Source: Puniceicoccales bacterium (GTDB lineage Bacteria > Verrucomicrobiota > Verrucomicrobiae > Opitutales > LL51). Taken from it: a DNA stretch of 8,753 nt. A program made the position numbers and the translations under genes. The notes under the pieces were generated by a model. It saw only the letters and a list, made by a program, of their open reading frames with translations. It did not search any database and was not told where the DNA came from. Where the stretch lies: positions 1 through 8,753 of the forward strand of contig JAIRLG010000028.1 of the NCBI GenBank assembly GCA_031259625.1. Reading direction: 5' to 3'. Below, in pieces: positions 5,344 to 8,753 of the stretch. How positions within the stretch are numbered: position 1 is the first letter of the stretch; every line of letters begins with the position of its first letter.

Positions 5344-7920
5344 ATGCAGCCCGCCGATCCCGATCCCCTGACGCCCATGATGCGGCAATACTGGGAAATC
5401 CGCCGCTCCCTACCGCCGCGAACCCTACTCTTCTTCCGCCTGGGCGATTTTTACGAGATGTTCGGCGAGGATGCCGAGGTCGGCTCGCGGCTCCTGGGGA
5501 TCACCCTGACCCAGCGCCAGACCACTCCCATGGCCGGCATTCCCTTCCACGCGGCCGAGACCTACATCGCCAAGGTGCTGAACGGCGGCTACAAGGTCGC
5601 CATCTGCGACCAGCTGGAAAACCCGCAGTCGGGAAAACTCGTCCGGCGGGAGATCACGCGCATCCTCTCCCCGGGGACGACCATCGAGGAGCAGCACCTG
5701 GAGGCCGGGCACAACCGATTCCTGGCCGCCTTTGCCGTCGAAAAAAAGGGCTTTCAGCTGGCCTGGCTCGAGCTGTCCACGGGCAATTTTTCCCTCTTCA
5801 CGACCCAGGATTTTCAGTCCTTCCTATCCGTATTCCAGACCCTGCGGGCGACGGAGGTCGTCCTCAGCGAGCGGGCCGAGGAGGACTGGGAAGAGTTCCT
5901 GGACGAGAAAAATCTGGCCCTGCTCCGGGAGGCCGTCCGGCCCATCCTGTGTTCGGAAATCTCCCCCTATGCCTTCGACGGCGCGACTGGCTACGGGCTT
6001 CTAAAGGAGATCCTGGGGGTCGCCCATCTCCTGGGCTTCGGCATTCCCTCGGAACATCCGGCCCTCGGCACCGCGGCGGCCCTCATCCGCTATGCCCGCG
6101 AGAACCTGCGCCAGTCGCCCCACAACCTGTACACGCTCCGGGAGTACCGGATCCAGGACTTTCTGGTGCTGGATAAGATCACCCAGTCGCATCTGGAAAT
6201 TTTCCACAGCTATGCCGGCAAGCGCGAGGGTTCGCTGCTGAAGGCGATGGACCGAACCCGCACCAGCATGGGTGCCCGTCTGCTGGAGGCCTATTTCATG
6301 ACCCCGCCACTGCGGCTGGAGGAAATCCAGCGCCGACAGGACCTGGTGTCCGCCTTTTTCGAAGAGGAGAGAAGGACCCTTTCCCTGCAGGAATCCCTGC
6401 GGACGCTCTGCGACATCCCGCGGACACTCACGCGCATCCAGCACCGGACGACGAACCCTCGGGAGCTGGGGGCGGTGCGCCGGAGCCTCCGGCTCTTCCC
6501 GGAAATCGCCGAGCAGCTCTCGGCCTTCGGCTCCGAGAAAATCCAGAACCTCGCGGGGAGTTTCTCCGGCTTCGAAGCGCTGGAATCCCTCCTGTCCCGG
6601 GCCCTGCGGGAGGAGCTGCCCAACAACACTTCGGAGGGCGCTTTCATCCGCGAGGGCTACGATGCTTCCCTGGATCACCTGCGCGAGATCACCGAGCACC
6701 AGCAGAGCTGGCTGCAGACGCTGGAGGCGGAGGAGCAGCGGAAGACGGGGATCCGCCATCTGCGCATCCGCTACAACCACCATTTCGGCTACTTCATCGA
6801 GGTCACCAAAGCCCATCTGGCCCTCGTCCCGCCCCACTACATCCGGCGCCAGACGACGGTGGGGGCGGAGCGCTATACCACGGAAGACCTACGGGAGAAG
6901 GAGCGGGAGATCTTCCACGCCCGGGACGAAATTCTTCGGCTGGAGCAGCGGCACTTCGCCGAGCTGCTGGAGGCGCTGGAGCCCTACGCCCGGGCCCTGC
7001 ACGGGATCGCCCACGTCAGCGCGGAGGTCGACCTCTTCTGCTCCTGGGCCATCCTGGCCCGGGAGAGGCGCTACGGCTGCCCGGAGCTCGACTCGTCCGA
7101 CCGGCTGGAGATCGTCGAGGGCCGGCATCCAGTCGTGGAGCAGATTCTTTCGGAAGACCAGACCCGCTCCTCGGCCTTCATCCCCAACGATACCCAGCTC
7201 TCGTCCTCGGCGGCACAGGTGGCGCTGATCACAGGGCCCAACATGGCCGGAAAATCCACCTACATCCGCCAGGTGGCCCTCATCGCCTTCATGGCCCACC
7301 TCGGCTCCTGGGTGCCCGCCAGCCGCTGCCGCATCGGCCTGCTGGACCGCATCTTCTCCCGCGTGGGGGCCAGCGATGACCTCATCCACGGCCACTCCAC
7401 CTTCATGGTGGAAATGCTGGAAACCGCCCATATCCTGCACTACGCCTCGCCCAGAAGCCTCGTGATCCTCGACGAAATCGGCCGGGGGACGAGCACCTAC
7501 GACGGCCTGAGCCTCGCCTGGTCGGTGGCGGAGTACCTGCACGGCGGTGCCGAGGCCGGCCCTAAAACGCTCTTTGCGACCCATTACCACGAGCTGACCG
7601 CCCTGGAGCATTCCCTGCCGCGGCTCAAGAACTACCAGGTCACGGTGAAGGAGTGGCGGGAGGAGATCCTCTTTCTGCGCCAGGTGGTCCCGGGCTCCGC
7701 CGACCGCTCCTACGGCATCCAGGTGGCCCGCCTGGCCGGCCTGCCCGCCCCCGTCATCGCCCGGGCCCAGGAGATCCTCCAGGAGCTGGAGAACGGCGGG
7801 ACGCTCCTGCAGCACCTGCTCTCCCAGAAGCGCAGCCGCTCCCGCAGCCGGGCCCCGGGCTCCGATTCAGCGGAGCAGCTGGACTGGTTCTCCGACCATC
7901 CCGATACTCAAGGCCCCTAA
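5344..7920 (+). CDS. mutS: DNA mismatch repair protein MutS
   Basis: This ATPase recognises mismatches and small loops in DNA and recruits MutL. The 858-residue protein is full length (E. coli has 853). The mismatch-reading motif is F36-Y37-E38 in FFRLGDFYEMFGEDA, at the same positions as in E. coli. The clamp region is recognisable around RYNHHFGYFIEVTK. Walker A is GPNMAGKST (631-639). The signature SRVGASDDLIHGHSTFMVEM follows, then Walker B ILDEIGRGTST with D710-E711 and the ATHYHEL histidine loop. The C-terminus has the dimerisation helix region (SYGIQVARLAGLP) and then a short Arg/Ser tail ending in QLDWF (845-849), which fits the sliding-clamp binding consensus. GAGGA at 5331-5335 lies eight bases before the ATG. 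The gap to exbD is 25 bases, so the two are probably co-transcribed. Confidence 0.98.
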   Translation: MQPADPDPLTPMMRQYWEIRRSLPPRTLLFFRLGDFYEMFGEDAEVGSRLLGITLTQRQTTPMAGIPFHAAETYIAKVLNGGYKVAICDQLENPQSGKLVRREITRILSPGTTIEEQHLEAGHNRFLAAFAVEKKGFQLAWLELSTGNFSLFTTQDFQSFLSVFQTLRATEVVLSERAEEDWEEFLDEKNLALLREAVRPILCSEISPYAFDGATGYGLLKEILGVAHLLGFGIPSEHPALGTAAALIRYARENLRQSPHNLYTLREYRIQDFLVLDKITQSHLEIFHSYAGKREGSLLKAMDRTRTSMGARLLEAYFMTPPLRLEEIQRRQDLVSAFFEEERRTLSLQESLRTLCDIPRTLTRIQHRTTNPRELGAVRRSLRLFPEIAEQLSAFGSEKIQNLAGSFSGFEALESLLSRALREELPNNTSEGAFIREGYDASLDHLREITEHQQSWLQTLEAEEQRKTGIRHLRIRYNHHFGYFIEVTKAHLALVPPHYIRRQTTVGAERYTTEDLREKEREIFHARDEILRLEQRHFAELLEALEPYARALHGIAHVSAEVDLFCSWAILARERRYGCPELDSSDRLEIVEGRHPVVEQILSEDQTRSSAFIPNDTQLSSSAAQVALITGPNMAGKSTYIRQVALIAFMAHLGSWVPASRCRIGLLDRIFSRVGASDDLIHGHSTFMVEMLETAHILHYASPRSLVILDEIGRGTSTYDGLSLAWSVAEYLHGGAEAGPKTLFATHYHELTALEHSLPRLKNYQVTVKEWREEILFLRQVVPGSADRSYGIQVARLAGLPAPVIARAQEILQELENGGTLLQHLLSQKRSRSRSRAPGSDSAEQLDWFSDHPDTQGP

Positions 7921-7948
7921 CCCCGGAACCTCCCCTCCTCTCCCCGGT

Positions 7949-8164
7949 GGGTTTCCGCTGTGTCTGGGCTCTCGCTTCTGTCAACGCTTCCGCTGTTGGG
8001 GTTCCTGGTTCGTCATCTGGGTTTCCGCTGCGTCGTCCGTGTTCCCGTTGCGACTGGGCTTCCGTCCCGTTGTCCGTGTTTTCGCGCTGTCGAGGTTCCC
8101 GGTTGTGTTGAGGTTTTCGGCTGTGTCCAGACTCGCGCCGCGTCGGGGGTTCCCGCTGTCTTGG
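7949..8164 (+). repeat. degenerate ~18-bp tandem array running into cloverleaf C
   Basis: About twelve imperfect units follow one another after mutS, starting near 7949, 7966, 7983, 7998, 8019, 8039, 8056, 8076, 8093, 8111, 8129 and 8146 (15-21 bases, mean about 18). The core is GGGTTTCCGCTGTGTC; GGGTTTCCGCTG is exact at both 7949-7960 and 8019-8030. The strand is strongly G/T/C-biased with very few A. The last unit (8146-8164, containing TTCCCGCTGTCTTGG) is at the same time the left outer stem of cloverleaf C. Much of the 513-base mutS-to-8434 gap is this array; I see no gene in it. Confidence 0.7.
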
Positions 8165-8237
8165 CCGGGAGGCCGCTGCGCGGCCTCCCGGCGGCCCGCG
8201 GAGCGGGCGAATCCCGAAGGGATTCCAAGACAGCGGG
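8152..8237 (+). repeat. cloverleaf (three-arm cruciform) intergenic element, copy C
   Basis: The outer stem pairs 8152-8164 with 8225-8237, 13 perfect pairs, with a further T-G wobble and a T-A pair just outside (8150-8151 with 8238-8239). Inside, in order, are a long arm (8165-8176 with 8180-8191, 12 perfect pairs, loop TGC), a mid arm (8194-8199 with 8203-8208, loop GGA, extendable by 8192/8209 with one bulge) and a short arm (8210-8215 with 8219-8224, loop GAA). No linker bases remain. It is the smallest copy because the long arm is only 12 pairs. Outer stem and mid arm match inverted copy B. The short arm AATCCC/GGGATT differs from B's GATTCC/GGAATC with both strands changed together. It lies 231 bases after the mutS stop. 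Confidence 0.93.
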
Positions 8238-8264
8238 GAAAAACAACCCAAATCCCCACCTCAA

Positions 8265-8357
8265 AACCTCTCTGCTCCCCCAATTCCTACCCTCCTCCAT
8301 CATCTCCATCTCTGCCTCCATCTCCATTTTCATCTCCCTCTCCGCCTCCATCTCCCC
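8265..8357 (+). repeat. polypyrimidine tract with CTCCAT-like repeats
   Basis: Nearly every base from 8291 to 8357 is C or T, apart from single A or G inside CTCCATC-type hexamers. GCCTCCATCTCC occurs exactly at 8314-8325 and 8344-8355, 30 bases apart. The stretch before it (8265-8290) is also pyrimidine-rich. It fills the space between cloverleaf C and the promoter of the last gene. It looks like slipped-strand microsatellite DNA. No gene is seen on either strand. Confidence 0.65.
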
Positions 8358-8393
8358 CACCTATTGGCACCGGCCCGGCCCTCCGTTTTTGCT

Positions 8394-8422
8394 TTGCCAA
8401 GGGCAGGCGTTCTCTGTAGAAT
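8394..8422 (+). promoter_or_regulatory. sigma-70-like promoter for the gene at 8434
   Basis: TTGCCA at 8394-8399 matches the -35 consensus at five of six positions. TAGAAT at 8417-8422 matches the -10 at five of six. The spacer is exactly 17 bases. Transcription would start about 8428-8431, only a few bases before the ATG at 8434, giving a leaderless or nearly leaderless mRNA. This agrees with the absence of a Shine-Dalgarno before that ATG. It is inferred from consensus matching only. Confidence 0.55.
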
Positions 8423-8433
8423 TCACTCCCACT

Positions 8434-8753
8434 ATGGATAGGGAAAGGGAAGCCGGTTTCGATGAGGAGCGGTGGAAGAAGCCGATGGAGGCCTTTGGAA
8501 AGGGGATCGAGACCCTGCTGCGGCGGATTCCCCTTCCGGAAAGGGAAGAACCGGCTCTGCAAAGTGCCCTGGATCAGTCGCAACGGGCCTATCGGGAGGC
8601 CTGGCACTACCTCCTACGACGGGAGAAGTTCCAGACCATCGGCCTTAAAATTTTCCAGGTTCTCGAAAAGGAGGGTCTAGAAGCCGCGCTCCAGTCCCTC
8701 TCCAACGAAGAGGTCTCCGCACTGGAGCAGGAGGCGGAGGCCCTGCTGCAGCA
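8434..8753 (+). CDS. unrecognised alpha-helical protein, 5' part only
   Basis: An open frame starts at ATG 8434 and continues to the window's edge: 106 complete codons, no stop. It begins MDREREAGFDEERWKK and continues with highly charged, helix-favouring sequence rich in Glu, Arg, Leu and Gln. It ends in a likely amphipathic or coiled-coil stretch (VSALEQEAEALLQ). There is no signal peptide, membrane segment, cysteine or recognisable domain in the visible part. I do not know the family. Support for a real gene: steady G/C-rich third codon positions, a good upstream promoter and an unbroken frame to the edge. No ribosome-binding site precedes the ATG. Being separated from mutS by 513 bases of repeats and having its own promoter, it is probably transcribed independently. 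Confidence 0.7.
   Translation, partial: MDREREAGFDEERWKKPMEAFGKGIETLLRRIPLPEREEPALQSALDQSQRAYREAWHYLLRREKFQTIGLKIFQVLEKEGLEAALQSLSNEEVSALEQEAEALLQ

Noticed and set aside
6889..7815. Long minus-strand open frame opposite mutS (also 6001-6837)
   Set aside because: Shadow frames of a MutS gene with all catalytic motifs; no recognisable protein features.
8152..8237. Cloverleaf as a tRNA or tRNA-like gene
   Set aside because: Loops are three bases, the outer stem is 13 pairs, and there is no anticodon loop, T-loop sequence or CCA end.

Overview
The window is about 60% GC and reads as a bacterial chromosome segment with six complete genes and the start of a seventh. Gene content is a peptide deformylase, an ExbB/ExbD motor pair, MutS, a fused two-domain ABC permease and two unrecognised proteins. 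A Gram-negative host is implied by ExbB/ExbD and a Sec-type signal peptide. The ExbD-like protein reads N-V in its membrane segment followed by LLSS and a later LP, which reminds me of Verrucomicrobiota. That assignment is a guess from memory.

Layout. On the minus strand, from right to left, lie def (3224-3835), a fused permease of the Fe3+/phosphonate/thiamine type (1211-2905) and a secreted protein of unknown function (232-1104). On the plus strand lie exbB (3951-4631), exbD (4854-5318) and mutS (5344-7920), apparently one transcription unit, followed by an unrecognised helical protein starting at 8434 that runs off the end. The def and exbB genes are divergent around a 115-bp gap. The permease has no ATPase or binding-protein gene in the window.

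The striking part is between the genes. Three gaps each hold a DNA element of 86-104 bp that folds almost without leftover bases into a four-way cloverleaf: one outer stem enclosing three hairpins (50-152, 3077-3180, 8152-8237). The copies have diverged in sequence, but the pairing is kept by compensating changes. Copy B is inverted relative to A and C. Hairpin order (one long variable arm, one mid GC arm, one short arm) is conserved, and seven of the eight triloops are of the GNA type on one strand or the other, the type known to make unusually stable DNA mini-hairpins. In copies A and C the outer stem is also the last unit of a degenerate tandem repeat of about 18 bp, and B shows a shorter trace of it. 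I do not recognise this as a named repeat family. It looks like a structured, probably mobile, intergenic repeat that may act as folded single-stranded DNA.

A second, unrelated tandem array of about 29 bp fills the exbB-exbD gap. It appears to have grown from the 3' end of exbB, and each unit resembles a ribosome-binding site plus start codon. Downstream of the third cloverleaf come a polypyrimidine tract and then a good sigma-70-like promoter placed so close to the last gene's ATG that the transcript would be leaderless.
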